Positions 12,352-23,600 are shown, counted from the stretch's first letter. The stretch is DNA of 64,000 nucleotides from Locusta migratoria (GCA_026315105.1 CM048750.1:166622549-166686548), one strand, 5' to 3'. A program made the numbers and translations. Notes: generated from the letters alone by a model not told the origin.

Positions 12352-12605
12352 ATGCTGTTGTGGTCTTCAGTCCACAGACTGGTTTGATGCAGCTCTCCAC
12401 CCTACCCTGTCCTGTGCAAGTCTCTTCATCTGAGAATACGTTCGGGAACCTACATCCTTTTGAATCTGCTTACTATATTCGTCCCTCGGTCTCTACGATT
12501 TTTACCCCACACGCTTCCTTCTAATGCTAAGTTGACAATTCCTTGATGTCTCGGAATGTGTCCAACCAATCTATCCCTCCTCTTAGTCTGGATATGCCAA
12601 AAACT
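12352..12605 (-). mobile_element. LINE 3' fragment inserted in element (a)
   Basis: The sequence cagactggtttgatgcagct also appears near 15598. On the minus strand it reads like the end of a YADD-type LINE: the segment corresponding to cattccgagacatcaagga occurs on the plus strand at 14730-14750 as cattcttagacatcaagga. It interrupts the right arm of element (a), so it is younger than that element. Confidence 0.6.
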
Positions 12606-12645
12606 TAAAGATATTTATTCTGTTATTTTTAGGTAACTGTTCTTT

Positions 12646-12692
12646 ATTCTTCTGATGAAGTTGTCCCTAGTGACAACAAAACCTAGGTGAAA
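12646..12692 (+). ncRNA. Hammerhead-like motif, right arm of element (a), core mutated
   Basis: CTGATGA at 12652-12658, then GTTGTC-CCTAGT-GACAAC as a perfect stem II. The following GAAA has become AAAA (12678-12681), so this copy should not cleave. It is the mirror partner of the motif at 11715-11744. Confidence 0.65.
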
Positions 12693-12759
12693 TACCTTAA
12701 AACTACGCAACCGGTTGGCCGTTATATAAAATAGTTAAAAATAATTGGATTACGGTTTC

Positions 12760-13058
12760 TGTTTACCAGCAATGTTCAAAATTTTACATAACTAAATCAT
12801 TATCATGTAACAGTAAATTCTGTCTTATGCAGAAATTTGTGTGTAATTCTCAAAACAGCTAAATTTAAGAACATGGGAAACTAGCTAATAGCTGAACAGA
12901 ACGTTGTCTGTAACAAAATTACAAGTAACTGACTGGAACAACCCCCTCCCCCCCACACATACACATTGTATATATATACAGACACACAATTGTCGTGAAG
13001 TATGACGCCTGGTGCACTCTTAGATCGAGCCAACAAACATGTTTTATCCTACAACAGT

Positions 13059-13115
<57 letters not shown>

Positions 13116-13390
13116 ATGTAAGGGCGCTGTGATCTTTGAACTAGCCACAGAAGTTGCGGTGTGAATAAACTGTACAGAGGATCAACTGTAGGAGCCTTTA
13201 ATCGTGTTAGTGGTGTGCTCCACAGTACAAACGTTGACACGGAACCATACAAGAAGGAAAAGGTTCGGGTTTTGGCTAATCGAGAATGCACTGAAGTCAG
13301 CTCCCTGATGACCTCTTGACATCGCCAGTACTTCGAAACATGCCTGTGTCATTTACTGCAGAGACTCGAGTCGCGTGGAACTTCCAAATG
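12760..13390. other. No gene; (GT)n tract at 13062-13112
   Basis: The perfect GT tract gives the His/Thr-rich frame on the other strand, which is not a gene. The remainder is unassigned. Confidence 0.7.
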
Positions 13391-13391
13391 T

Positions 13392-14030
13392 TCCAGTACA
13401 ACAAAAAACAATCAGTTCGAATACAGCATTAGTAGTGAGCTTCTTGATACAGTCGCGTCGTTCAAATACCTAGGGTGTAACATTGCAGAGCGATATGAAA
13501 TGGAATGAACATGTAAGGACAGCTGTGAGTAAGGCGGACAGCCGACTTGGGTTTATTGGCAGAATTTTTGGAAGACGTACATCATCTGTAAAGGAGACCA
13601 CGTATAAAACGCTTGGACGACCACGCCTTGAGTATTGTTAAAGTGTTTGGTGCCCGCAGCAGATCAGTTTAAAGGAAGAGATGGAAGCAGTTTAGAGGCG
13701 AGCAGCTAGGTTCATTACTGGTAGGTTCAACCAATGAGCGAGCGTCACAAATGCTCCGGCAACTCAAATGGGAATCGCTGTAGGAAAGAACGTTCTTTTC
13801 GAGAAATTATGTTGACGAAATTTAGAGGGCCGGAATTTGAGACTGACTGCAATCTTGCTGCCGCCATCTTACATTTTGCATAATGATTAAAAAGACAAAT
13901 AAGAGTAGGGCTCTTGTGGAGGCATATAGACATTTTTCCCTCGTTCTATTTGGGAGTGGAATAGGAAAGGAAATGCCTAGTAGTGGTACAGTATACCCTT
14001 CGCCATGTACTAGAGTACATATGTAGATGT
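13392..14030 (+). mobile_element. LINE family A copy 2, 5'-truncated
   Basis: This closely follows 1176-1832: ttcgaatacagcattagtag, the gagcgatatgaaatgga block, the ttgagtattg block, the gggagtggaataggaaagga block and the 3' UTR accctt/cgccatgtac with a tatgtagatgt end. It covers only the RT thumb and C-terminus. Several single-base insertions and deletions (near 13480, 13640 and 13750) break the frame. It has diverged from copy 1 but is plainly the same family. Confidence 0.9.
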
Positions 14031-14034
14031 GCTG

Positions 14035-14640
14035 ATTTTCTACATCTTAAGAGAACTTTATGTACAAAATGTCCGGAGTAATAGAACGGACTCTTCGAAT
14101 CTTTGTGCAACAACCACTAGTAACCAAAAAGCTGTTTTTCACAGCAATTTGCAGCATTTTTAAACTACTACAAGACATTTACACCCTCCAACAAAGACAA
14201 ACACTATAGTATGGGATGTTAAAACAGTACACATTTTTGAAAAAGACTGCACTGAGTTCGCGAAGAAATGAAGCCACTAGGGTCGACAACGGGTTCTTTT
14301 GAGAACCTAAGAACGCAATCGCCTTGAAATAAGCGATGACGTGCCTATATGTCTTGGTGACCCGTTTTAACGTCTTAAGATTTCATCTCGAGCGCTGAAA
14401 AGGTGCGCTTTACTGAGCACCGGGTAAGCATGACTCACCGAGTGACGTTCCGCCATCATTCACAATGACGTCATTAGAAACGATGCCGAAGTTGTGCTAG
14501 GAGTAGAATTTCTGGAATATTTGCAAATCTTGGATGCAATGAATCAGTAACTTATTTGAACTGCTTATGTAAAAATAACCTTCCAGACCTCTTTACGGTG
14601 TTTAAAATGACAACACGTCTTTGACATGCGTGGCCATGTT
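14035..14640. other. No gene recognised
   Basis: Unassigned AT-rich sequence upstream of a (TC)n tract. Confidence 0.5.
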
Positions 14641-14648
14641 ATGTGAAA

Positions 14649-14651
<3 letters not shown>

Positions 14652-14709
<58 letters not shown>
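14652..14709. repeat. (TC)n microsatellite
   Basis: A perfect TC tract of about 29 units, directly next to a LINE 3' fragment. Confidence 0.95.
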
Positions 14710-14712
<3 letters not shown>

Positions 14713-14946
14713 AAGGGATCGATTGGTAGGACACATTCTTAGACATCAAGGAATCATGAATTAAGCCTTGGAGGGAAGTGTGTGAGAGAAAATAGAGGGA
14801 GACCTAGAGACGAATACAGTAAACAGCTTCAAATGTATCTGGGACACCGTTCTTACGAGGAGGTGAAGATGCTTGCTCAGGGTAGAATAGGGTGGAGAGC
14901 TACATCAAACCTGCGTCCAGACTGAAGACAACTCAAGTTTAAGAAG
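14710..14946 (+). mobile_element. LINE C-terminal fragment
   Basis: Across three frames the plus strand reads DRLVGHILRHQGIMN, then GRPRDEY, then KMLAQGRIGWRA and a stop near 14924. This matches the conserved end of YADD-type LINE proteins (R-x-R-W/L-x-G-H-x-x-R, then R-G-R-P-[RK], then W-R-x). RT core motifs are missing, so only the 3' end was inserted or kept. Confidence 0.65.
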
Positions 14947-14959
14947 TGGCATAAAAGAC

Positions 14960-15580
14960 TAAAAACTGGTGTTACTGCGGAGAATTATTTCAACAGACAT
15001 TTACATTATTACATATAAATCAACAGACATTTACATTACATATAATATAACTACTACTTTAATAAATTTAGCCGATGGGTTACTAGCGCAGACACGAAAA
15101 ACACTTTACTAATTTTAACCAGTGGTAAATAATAGCATCAAGACCGAGCTACCACGTTACTTTGAGACAGATGTGAGAAAACATTAAGACTATACAGAAA
15201 AATGTAGGAAGACATACAAGCCGCAGTCCACGGCGATAACATTTTATTGCGAGTAGTACACGGGCTATTGAAGTAACGTGGAAAAGAAATATCACTCCAT
15301 CCGTATGCCTTTGAAATGAAATGACCGAATGGCATTTTTGTCCGGGAGATCCCGCGTGGGATTGTTCGACCGCCTTGCGCAAGTCTTTAATTCACGCCAC
15401 TTCGGTGACTTGCATATCGATGATGAAAATGATCAGGACAACACATCCTAGGAAAAGTTGGCTTTAATTTCGAAATCGCTCATTTCAGGTAAGTCTTTTA
15501 CTAATAACTATTAATTCGTTAAGAATTCAATGACAACTAAAACCTATTCCTCACTCGACGTAGGATCTTATTCTGTTCTT
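14960..15580. other. No gene recognised
   Basis: A short direct duplication is visible (caacagacatttacatta at about 14991-15008 and again at about 15021-15038). The rest is unassigned. Confidence 0.5.
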
Positions 15581-15584
15581 GTGG

Positions 15585-16200
15585 AGGACTTCACTACCGA
15601 GACTGGTTTGATGCAGCAATCCACGCTACTTTAACCTGTAGTACCCTCCATCTCCCAGTAAGAAGATACTGTAAAAAATTTTCAAAGTGTAAGACCGTAT
15701 CGTCGATTCTTGTTCCAAGTGGCCTTTCGAATATATAGCCAGAGGAAGACCACGTGTAACAGTGGCCGAAATGGCTGACAGTTCCAAAGGCTGTTAACCC
15801 CGCAGAATTTTATTGACGTCACAACGGCCGCTGAAGGCTTCATTCCCTATTACCATAACCTACAGCCGTCTGAAAGTGCTTACTGCTCTCTTCTGTTGTC
15901 TCCCGCGACTTTTATTCCCCTTCTTCACTTCCGTCAAGTGGTAAAATATTTCGAATTTGCATACGACTAGCTCCCTTCTGATAAGCACGTTCTCCCACAA
16001 ATTTCTTTTCTCCACAATGCTGTGCAATATCTTCATCAGTTATGCGTCCTAATCATGTAATCTTAATACTCACCACATTTCAAGAACTATCTTCTTGTCT
16101 GAACCGATTATCCCCAACGTGTCACTTCCGTAGAAGGCTGCTGCACTCCAGAGAAACTTTGTAACACTTTAACCTGTCACATTTTTCCTGGCGATATAGC
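15585..16200 (-). mobile_element. LINE fragment, minus strand, strongly decayed
   Basis: The start shares gagactggtttgatgcagc with the fragment at 12352. Near 16080-16160 the minus strand reads like an RT C-terminal region (GSDTLGIIGSDKK, EM) that corresponds to the block before the Y-G-x-E-x-W stretch in YADD-type LINEs. Stops occur in all frames. Assignment to the same family as 12352-12605 is inferred. Confidence 0.45.
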
Positions 16201-16209
16201 CCCAAACTT

Positions 16210-16900
16210 GCTCTAAAGAGATCATCTTGTTTTCATGTCCAATTCTAGTGAGCGAAGTCTTAACTAGGAAACAAAAACTGGCGCGCATGTTACTGGCGTA
16301 AACTTGTAAAGAGAAGCAAAGTTTAATTCAATATTTAGGGTCAAAGTGTGCAAACCGAGTGAAATTCACAGGGAATTCAGAGCATGTATGGGGCCAACAG
16401 TACAGATCAAAGCAATATCTCCAGGTGATGTGCGTTCTTCGAAGAGGGCCGTGCCAAGCTTGAGATTCGTCAAGCTCCAGGTGCACGGAAACAATATTGG
16501 ATACAACAACTTTGAACGACCGGTGTGTGCAACTATGAATCTTATCACGACAGTTCAACATTTGTGTTGCGATGTACGATACTGTTCACGATAAGTTGAA
16601 ATTTAGTAAGGACCAGCGAATGATAAGTTTGGATCACTTAACGTGTTAAGCCATAGAAGGGCATGACTTTAAGAGTGTCAACACTTAAGAGTCGTGGGAA
16701 TTCCATTACACGCCCGAAACTTAAGCCGCTATTGACTTTGAAACATTCAGGTTTCCAAGTAGAACTAGATATTATTACATGTGATTCCATCTGGAAGGGA
16801 AATGCTTGTAACAGAGTTCTTGGATATGCAAGCCGTGTTACTGTTGGACTTCGCTAAACACGGAAGCACTTTAGTAACCTTTCGTGGAAAAAACAATAAC
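16210..16900. other. No gene recognised
   Basis: Overlapping frames of 60-80 codons occur on both strands at 16330-16590, but none has a recognisable domain. Confidence 0.5.
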
Positions 16901-16904
16901 CTTG

Positions 16905-17096
16905 CCGAGGCGAATTAGCCGCGTTTACTGGAGCGCCGTGTTTTAGTGCGCGCGGCCGTCCGCCGGCGGCGGTTTGATTCCCCCCTCGAGCATGGTTGTT
17001 AGTGTTGTCCTTAGTTGAGTTTACCTTAGATTAAGTAGTTTGTAAGCTAGGGACTAATAACCAAGCAGTTGAGTCCCACAGATTTACAAACATTTA
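16905..17096 (+). mobile_element. tRNA-derived SINE with degenerate head
   Basis: The head is related to type 1 and 2 (gccgaggcgaattagccgcg, B-box-like GGCGGTTTGATTCC, then ctcgagcatggttgttag). The tail is the shared aagtagtttgtaagctaggg and acaaacattt. Candidate duplication: AACAATAACCTTG at 16892-16904 and AACAACCACCTTG at 17097-17109, 11 of 13 bases matching. Confidence 0.75.
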
Positions 17097-17109
17097 AACA
17101 ACCACCTTG

Positions 17110-18860
17110 ATGCTGACGGTTTCAAACTTCATGTCAATTCACGCCACTGTTCGTGAGAAAATCGGCAAATTTGGAAGAGCGGTGCAAGAGCATCCACCAT
17201 AAAGATCGAACCTTGCACCATCTGACTTTCCTCTGTTGGTCCCAAAATGAAATTCCTAGCCGGATAAAGCTTAGCGCCAGTGAAATCAGCCGTCCGCTAA
17301 TGGCTATATTCCAGCCAAACTAACTTCTTTTAACAGGGGATATTGCAACTGGTTCTACGACGGCAAACTTGTAAAAAATTAAGCAAAAGAATTTCATATG
17401 GGATTCATTTTGTTGTTAGCTATTAAACTTTGTTGTAAATAATGTGTTTCTTCCAAATCTTCCCTCGTACTATATTGCTGAAGTCTTGGTACTCTTCCAG
17501 ATCTCGTTTAACCAAACCGAAGTATTCTAGAAAACAATGACTGTAAACGCCACTATATGAGGGAAAACCTTTCAAGCCAAAAGTTCCTATGATAGGTTGA
17601 CGTATATCTGTTTACAGTGACAGCCGCTTCTCACATACAAGCGTAGGTTGTGTGCCCTTTATATCGTCAAGTCGTTTAGGAGCACGATTTTAATATATTC
17701 ATTACCAGCGATTTCACTCTACAGTGGAGGCGTGCAGTACCTCGTTAATATTAAGTGCTACAATGCAGCTCAGTCAGAAAGTTATCTGTTATGCCATCTT
17801 AATGTGCAACTACAGCCTTTCACGATGATTCAGCAAAACCGTCAACTGGCGAGGTACTGCAGCAGGTGATCTATGAGTTGCATAATCGCACCGGTGGACC
17901 TCCCTTCAATCAGTATCAGATTAAACCTCACATTAAGTTACTACAGCAAACTTAACTTCAACACGCCAACAATAAGAAACTGCCGATAACATTAAAATTT
18001 TCAGTTGTGATGAGTCGACAGCAACACAGAAATGCCACAATGTAACTGCAACAATCTGGGTAGTACCATCTATTCGTTATCTTACTGCAGAAGAGGTTTA
18101 GCATGTAGCGGGAGACAAAGCGCCCAGTTAAAATTAAGCAGCGCAAACTCTTCTATTACGGACTGCTAGCGCAGATGCAGATAGAAGTTGTGAGATGATG
18201 CCTAATTCCCAGCAAACGCGTACTACTTTGCAAAAAAGAAGGGGTGCTGAAATCTAGAAAAGGTACAAATGTTATGGTTTAGCGCCCCTTCGACGAAGAG
18301 GAAGTTTAGCTTTATACTGACGCGAAGAAATTATCCGAAAACAACGGAAAGCAAAATACGAGACGCATCCATACGTCAGTTTACCAATTTTTTAAACAAA
18401 GACGACGCAGTTGCAGGAATAACTTTTTTGGCAACAGTTACAGCTGTATTTAAGCTATTTTTAGAGTGACGCAAAAAGAAGTGAGACATTTGTCATGTAA
18501 AGAGCTAAACTTTTGTATTTCTGTGATTGGAACCAAAGTGGGACAGCCGTCTTCAGCTCTTCGTTGTCATCAAAACACTGACCGAAGGACGTGCCACTGA
18601 GAACAAGAGGCGTGGAATGTAGGTAGGTTTTTTGCTGCTCCATGACAATAGTTCATCTCCATACGACTCGGCGCACAGCAAAAGTTCGCCTGGGAGCTAT
18701 TTTAGCGTAAAGCTCCGAGTTGCTTCCAGGGATTTCTATCTTTCCTCGCACCTCAAGAAATTCCTGTTCCTCTGGCCAGCGTTTTGCTATCTAACTAAAG
18801 ACGACTGTGACATGCGGGTTCCACTGAAATGCGGCAGATTACAATGATACCCTTATCACA
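17110..18860. other. No gene recognised
   Basis: This holds several 60-73 codon frames without domains or exon signals I would trust. It may be intron, intergenic or old repeat sequence. Confidence 0.5.
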
Positions 18861-18865
18861 TTAAA

Positions 18866-19765
18866 GTGCAATTGGATTCTTGATAGAAAAGAGTTTGTAG
18901 TAACGGGCGGAAACTCATTCAGTAAAACTAAAGTCAAATGTGGCGTTCCCTTGAGAAGAGTTGTTAGACCCATACCGTTCCTTAACTCTAGAGAGATTTA
19001 GGAGACAATCTGAAAAACCCTCTTAAGCTATTTGCTGATGATGTAATAGTTTATCGCCTACTGAATTGAACAGAGGATCGAAACCAACTGACCAATTGGA
19101 AAACGAATTACATACCAGCAAGGAGAAGAAAATGGAAACTGACCCCAACGAAAAGTCAGAGGTTGCCCATATATATAAAAAAATCCGTTGAATTCTATTT
19201 ACACGATAAAGCTGTCAAATATAAGGGCCGTAAATTCAACTAATTACCTAGGAATTACAATGACAATTAGAAATAACATACATAAAATGTCCAGAAGGTA
19301 AACCTTGCGTTTTATTGGTAATATGATGCAACAGTTACATTAAAGAGACTGCTTGTACTACACTTGTCCATCGTCTTTTGGAGTATTGCTGCACATTGTG
19401 GGATCCTTACTACTTGGGATTGACGGTGGATACCAAAAAGCTTCAGAGAAGGGCAACAAGCTTCGTATTATCGTGATACAGGAGAGCGTGTCAGAAATGA
19501 TACAGGAGTAGGAATGGATACCAAACTGAAAGGAGTCATTCGTTGCGGCGTAATTTGCGAAATTACTCTCACCAACCTTCTACTATGAATGTAGAGATAT
19601 TTTGTTAGCACCCACATCAAAATATAAGAAATTATATCGAAAACGGAAAGACGTGTGTTCTTCCCTTCCGCTCGCTAATAGAGAATGGAACGATTAAGAA
19701 AGCTTAAAAGCTGTTCGATGAACACACTACCAGGCACTTAAATGTAGAGGTGGTATGTAGAACTC
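18866..19765 (+). mobile_element. LINE family B copy, 5'-truncated
   Basis: This begins in the RT before motif GVP (DRKEFVVTG near 18885) and continues through the catalytic LFADDVIVYR at 19030-19060, the LGITMTI-type block, the EYCCTLWDPY block near 19382, and the family B C-terminus (RSLIENGT-like end near 19680). The 3' UTR includes ccaggcacttaaatgtaga and a short tgtag tail. Multiple frameshifts and stops make it inactive. It is diverged from the B copy at 22466. Confidence 0.8.
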
Positions 19766-20065
19766 TCATGAACACTCTCCGTCGAAGACAACGAATTTGA
19801 GGACCGTTGCTTCTGAAGTCGACAATCTACCTTTATATCTGGGTACCTGTTCCATATGCTCACACCTTCAATATTTGCAGTGAAGCATCGTTTCACGAGG
19901 AAACCACATTGGTATCATTTCTATAATTCTTAAATTTATGGTACGTGATGTTCAGAGCTTAAATAATAATCATCCAAAGCCATTCGTTGGAACTCGAAAT
20001 ACGTCGAGAAAATCGACTTTTAAGTTTTGCAAGTACATTTGAATACTTATTGTGGTACCAATTAT
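19766..20065. other. No gene recognised
   Basis: A short unassigned spacer. Confidence 0.5.
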
Positions 20066-20069
20066 TCGA

Positions 20070-20155
20070 ATCGTCGGCGTAGTTCATTTGGTAGCACTGT
20101 AGGTTGTGAATCCAGTTAAAATGGGTTAGGTGGTTCGAATTCCGTTGTATTTTTT
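20070..20155 (+). mobile_element. tRNA-like SINE head
   Basis: GGCGTAGTTCATTTGGTAGC resembles a tRNA D-arm and A-box, and GGTTCGAATTC resembles a B-box 37 bp later. The putative anticodon loop TTGTGAA would read GTG. The stems do not pair well enough for a working tRNA, and AT-rich tail sequence follows, so a SINE head is more likely. Similar downstream AT-rich sequence near 38860-38960 hints at a dispersed family. Confidence 0.45.
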
Positions 20156-20699
20156 TCGATACGTTTAAATACATAAACCATTTAAATATTCAATATATCA
20201 AGTATATGGTAATTAAAACGAATCTCATAATGTGTATGAAAAATGCACGTACTTTTATTCTGAATGTTTCTGTATTTTACGGAAGATTGTTAACAATGAA
20301 GGTATTAATTAAAAACACAGCAAATTATATTTTTGGGGCAATAATTTAACATTAGATACAATTTATTTCCACTATTTGCATTGTTTTACTTCACAGGTGT
20401 ATTCTCTCATATTGCAGGGTGATAAGCAAAGTGAAAACATAGGAAAGATATAGGAAAGAATTTTGCGACATCAAGCACGTCTTACGAATGCTCCAATTTT
20501 ACAGTAACAATTTTTCTCCGATATATCGACTGGAAATAAAACTTCATTATGGTCATTAGGATGTCTAGTTTTTCACAAAGTTAAGAAGCGGACCACGCAT
20601 ACCTGGTAAGTTTTCCCAAGACTAAAGAGGACAGCTGGTGATGAATAACTGTAGTTTAAATACAATCCCCCTCTAATTTCATGTCATTCAATCAGGGAG

Positions 20700-20800
20700 G
20701 GAAAACAAAAAATAGATACCTATACGGCGGGGTTCGTTCCACCGAACCTATTAACTTGATCGACAATCTACAAACGCTACCAACTGAGCTCCCCCGGAGG
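20700..20800 (-). other. tRNA-like sequence, degenerate
   Basis: On the minus strand GGGGGAGCTCAGTTGGTAGC matches a tRNA D-arm and A-box closely. The B-box region (GGTTCGGTGGAACG) is degenerate. It could be an old SINE head or a tRNA pseudogene. Confidence 0.45.
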
Positions 20801-20825
20801 GTGGAGGGGGGCTGACGATTCTTTT

Positions 20826-20967
20826 GCCGGCCGCGGTGGCCGAGGGGACTGAGGCGCTCCAGTCACGGTCTACACGGCCACTACGGTCGGGGGTTCGAAT
20901 CCCCCTCGGCCATGGATATTTGTGTCGTCTTTAGTCTTAGCTAGTTCATAAGGTCTAAACGTCACTA

Positions 20968-20969
<2 letters not shown>
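20826..20969 (+). mobile_element. SINE type 1, tail replaced by (TA)n
   Basis: A full tRNA-like head (gccggccgcggtggccgag, B-box GGGGGTTCGAATCCCCC) is followed by gatatttgtgtcgtctttag and agctagttcataag. It then breaks off into altered sequence and the (TA)n tract at 20970-21013. The usual tail aaacatttgaac is absent. Confidence 0.85.

Positions 20970-21013
<44 letters not shown>
20970..21013. repeat. (TA)n microsatellite
   Basis: A perfect TA tract directly after a truncated SINE. Confidence 0.95.
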
Positions 21014-21016
<3 letters not shown>

Positions 21017-21060
21017 TAACATACAAAAATAGATTATGGTGTCCTTGCCAGTAGTCTTGT

Positions 21061-21930
21061 GTAGTTCGCGAACTAGTTCGGAAGAGCCCTCCCACAGACG
21101 AACTACGCGAACTAGTTCGCAGATCCCTCGCCTCTTAGTTCGTCCGCTCCTTTTCCGAAAACTGACGGGTAACCGAGAGAACGCGAGAGCGCGCAGAATC
21201 GCGTGATTCCCTTCTGTCAGTTGCCGTCATTTCGAGCTGAGATGCAGCTCAGCTGTAGTTTTAGTAGCGGTAGCAAAAGCCAAAACGAGCGACCGAGCTG
21301 CGAACTAAAAATGCGCGATAGGTCGCGAACAGAATTAAAAATCACTTGTTTGACTTCTACTGATGAGAGCCATTTCGAGATTAGCGCCTGCCTGCTAGGT
21401 TACATAGTTCAGTGCTACAAAATTTCTGCTTTCAAGTATTCTGCACTCTGCAATATCTGACTAAAAATATGTTCAAACGTTTGTTAAGCTTATGGGACTT
21501 AACTACGGGGTCATCAGTCCCTAAACTTACAAACTACTTATCCACTACCTTATACTAAAGACGGCACAAATATCCATGCCCGAGGGGGGATTCGAACCCC
21601 CGACCGTAGTGGCCGTGCAGACCGTAACTGGAGCGCGTCAGTCTCCTCGGCCACCGCGGCCGGCAATATCTGACTAATAAATTCCATAATGCCAAGTATA
21701 GAGATAACGCTAAACTTAAACGCGAGAAATTATCCACAAACTGTTTCTTTTGGTTTGCGTGACATCGTTAGCGGCTCAAGCAGCAAGCGCGTGAAGCAGC
21801 TAGGTGGGTGAACTTCTCCCTCCACCTGCATGCGCAAACCACGCCGCTCAACCGTCACTGGGAGCGGACGAACTAGTTAGCGGCAGAGCCGCGAACTAAA
21901 GTGAGCGCTCCCGATCGCGAACTATCATGC
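21061..21930. mobile_element. Fold-back element with repeated GAACTAGTTCG motifs
   Basis: Both ends carry clusters of GCGAACTA and its complement, including the palindrome GCGAACTAGTTCGC (from about 21100). A perfect 15 bp inverted pair, TAGTTCGTCCGCTCC near 21138 and its complement near 21870, joins the two flanks, and similar actgacgg sequence continues inward. The outermost pair is TAGTTCGCGA. No transposase frame was seen. A type 1 SINE with a 14 bp duplication interrupts it. The motif style resembles subterminal repeats of hAT-type elements, but exact ends and TSD were not found. Confidence 0.55.
21465..21663 (-). mobile_element. SINE type 1, full length with 14 bp TSD
   Basis: CAATATCTGACTAA is exactly duplicated at 21451-21464 and 21664-21677. 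The minus-strand head and B-box are intact, and the tail reaches aaacgtttgaac. It is inserted in the GAACTAGTTCG fold-back element and so is younger than it. Confidence 0.93.
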
Positions 21931-21999
21931 GGAAGTATATACTTGGCGATGCTTTACGCCAATCTAGGAATATAGCCTATTGCCCTTCAAACATGGCGC

Positions 22000-22460
22000 G
22001 CAGAATCTCTCGTGAGAAAAGGGTATTTATAACCTCTTTTCAGCGTATCTATTCCGTTTAATGATGTAAATCCTTACAATCAGTGGCTTTATTAGAATTT
22101 CTTCTCCCTCATCTTAGAATTCTTTCACTGCTTAGGAAACTCAATCCAGTAGGGCTCTAGGACGGATCGCTAGAGACTTTGCGGCTTCGGAGTGTCCCGT
22201 GCGGCCACCTGTGCCACGTCACGAGACATCACCCCACTCGCAGACGCGTCACTGACCTCCTGGCAGCCAAATCCTCTGGCCGCCCGCCAGGCCCAAAGCG
22301 CCCTGCCTCCACGCTTATCACATTTCCCGCACCGCACTTTTTCTGCTATTATTACGCTGCCGACTAACTTATTACTTTAATTCTTAACCCTAGGAGAAAA
22401 TGGGAAAGAATATTACACATTTCTTAATTAAGTTCCTTGGTAGGAAAATCGAAGTTTAGG
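22000..22460. other. No gene; GC-rich patch at 22140-22330
   Basis: The patch gives two overlapping 62-codon frames rich in Pro, Arg and Ala, as expected from base composition alone. It has no domain. Confidence 0.45.
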
Positions 22461-22465
22461 GTGCG

Positions 22466-23163
22466 GAAATTGGCAATTGACTCTAAATAATGAGAAATGT
22501 GAATTCGTCCACATGAGTACGAAAATAAATCCATTAAATTTTGTTTACAAGATAAATCAATCGAAAGTGAAGGCCGTAAACTGCACAACACACCTAGGAA
22601 TTACTATTACTGCAGACTTAAACTGGAAAGAACACGTAAATATGTCTTGGGAAAGGCGAACGAGAGACCGTTTTATTGACAGAACTCTTAAAAGGACTAC
22701 AAAAACTGCATACACTGCGATTGTCCGTCCATTTTTGGAGTATTGCTGCCCAGTGTGGGATTCTTATCAGACGGGTTTCACGGAGGACATCGAAAAATTC
22801 CAGAGAAGGGCAGTTTCGTATTGTCACGATACAGGGGAGACAGCATTACGGAAATTATACAGGATCTGGGATGGGAATCATTACAACAACGGCGCTTATC
22901 GCTGCGGCGTGGGCTACTTACGAAACTCCAATCGCCAACATTCTCCTCCGAATGCGAAAATATATTGTTGACTCCCACTTACATAGGTAGAAATGATCAG
23001 AATAAAATACGAGAAATCAGAGCTCGAACGGAGAGATTTAGGTGTTCTTTCTTCCCGCGCGCTATTCGAGATTGGAATGGGAGATGAATAAAGGTGGTTC
23101 GATGAACCCTCTGCCAAGCACTTAGATGTGATTTTCAGAGTATTCCATGTAGATGTAGATCGA
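22466..23163 (+). mobile_element. LINE family B copy, RT thumb and 3' end
   Basis: This starts at NWQLTLNNEKCEFVHMSTK, just after the catalytic box, and runs through HLGITITADLNWKEHV, the VRPFLEYCCPVWDSYQ block, WESLQQRRLSLRRGL and the final SFFPRAIRDWNGR. Frames shift near 22720-22750 and 22960. The 3' UTR (gatgaaccctctgccaagca, cttagatgtgatt) ends in tgtagatgtagatc. This is the cleanest family B 3' end in the window. Confidence 0.9.
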
Positions 23164-23600
23164 CTACGTCGCCAGCGTGGTCATTAGAGACGGAGCTCAA
23201 ATTCAAATGTTTGTAAATCTATCGGACCAAACTGCGTGGTCATCATTCCGTAGCTTACAAACTACTTAAGCCTAGGTAAACTAACCTAAGGACAAACACA
23301 CACACCCATCACCCATGCCCAGGGAGGACTCGAACCTCCACGGCGAGCAACCGCGCGGTCCGCAGCGAGACGCTTTAGACCGCTCGGCTACTCCACCGCG
23401 GCAGACACCTCCACACACTGATTCTTGGGTAATTATGCGGAGGGAAAATGTTCGTGCCGTACCAAAGGAACCATCTCGATATTTGACTGTAGTACTCTAA
23501 GGATATCATGGAACACCTAAATATGAATGCACAGGGATGGCTTTGAACCACCGTCTTTCCGAATGCATACTAATGTGTCAGCGCTGCGTTATCTCTCTCT
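23160..23600 (-). mobile_element. SINE family D, split by a type 2 SINE
   Basis: The minus strand near 23560 reads GCATTCGGAAAGACGGTGG with TTCAAA, followed by a GGTGTTCCATGATATCC block and GATGGTTCCTTTGG, matching the family D copies at 2160 and 27840. A gagacggag piece at 23190 continues it on the far side of the inserted SINE. It is degenerate. Confidence 0.5.
23197..23404 (-). mobile_element. tRNA-derived SINE type 2
   Basis: The minus-strand head reads gccgcggtggagtagccgag, then a B-box GGAGGTTCGAGTCC. The body includes a short acacacac run and the tail cttaagtagtttgtaagc with acaaacatttgaa. The head differs from type 1 but the tail is shared. It is inserted in a family D SINE. No clear target duplication was found. 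Confidence 0.8.

Larger units (their letters stand above)
11645..12753. mobile_element. Inverted-repeat element (a) with outward hammerhead motifs
   Basis: Two long arms are inverted copies: 11645-11987 and 12187-12753. Matching landmarks are the outer aattatttttaa, the gcgtagttttaaggta block, the hammerhead-like core, taggtaactg, gttcagcctgt and the inner ttcacaccacactgatttta. The right arm is longer because a LINE fragment (12352-12605) is inserted in it. About 200 bp separates the arms. There is no coding potential. Ribozyme-like motifs sit in each arm and point outward. The plan recurs in elements (b), (c) and (d). Possible origin: the terminal repeats of a Penelope-like element in inverted arrangement. 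Confidence 0.8.

Noticed and set aside
20070..20155. A true tRNA-His gene
   Set aside because: A- and B-boxes and a GTG loop are present, but the acceptor and T stems do not pair, and AT-rich SINE-like tail sequence follows.
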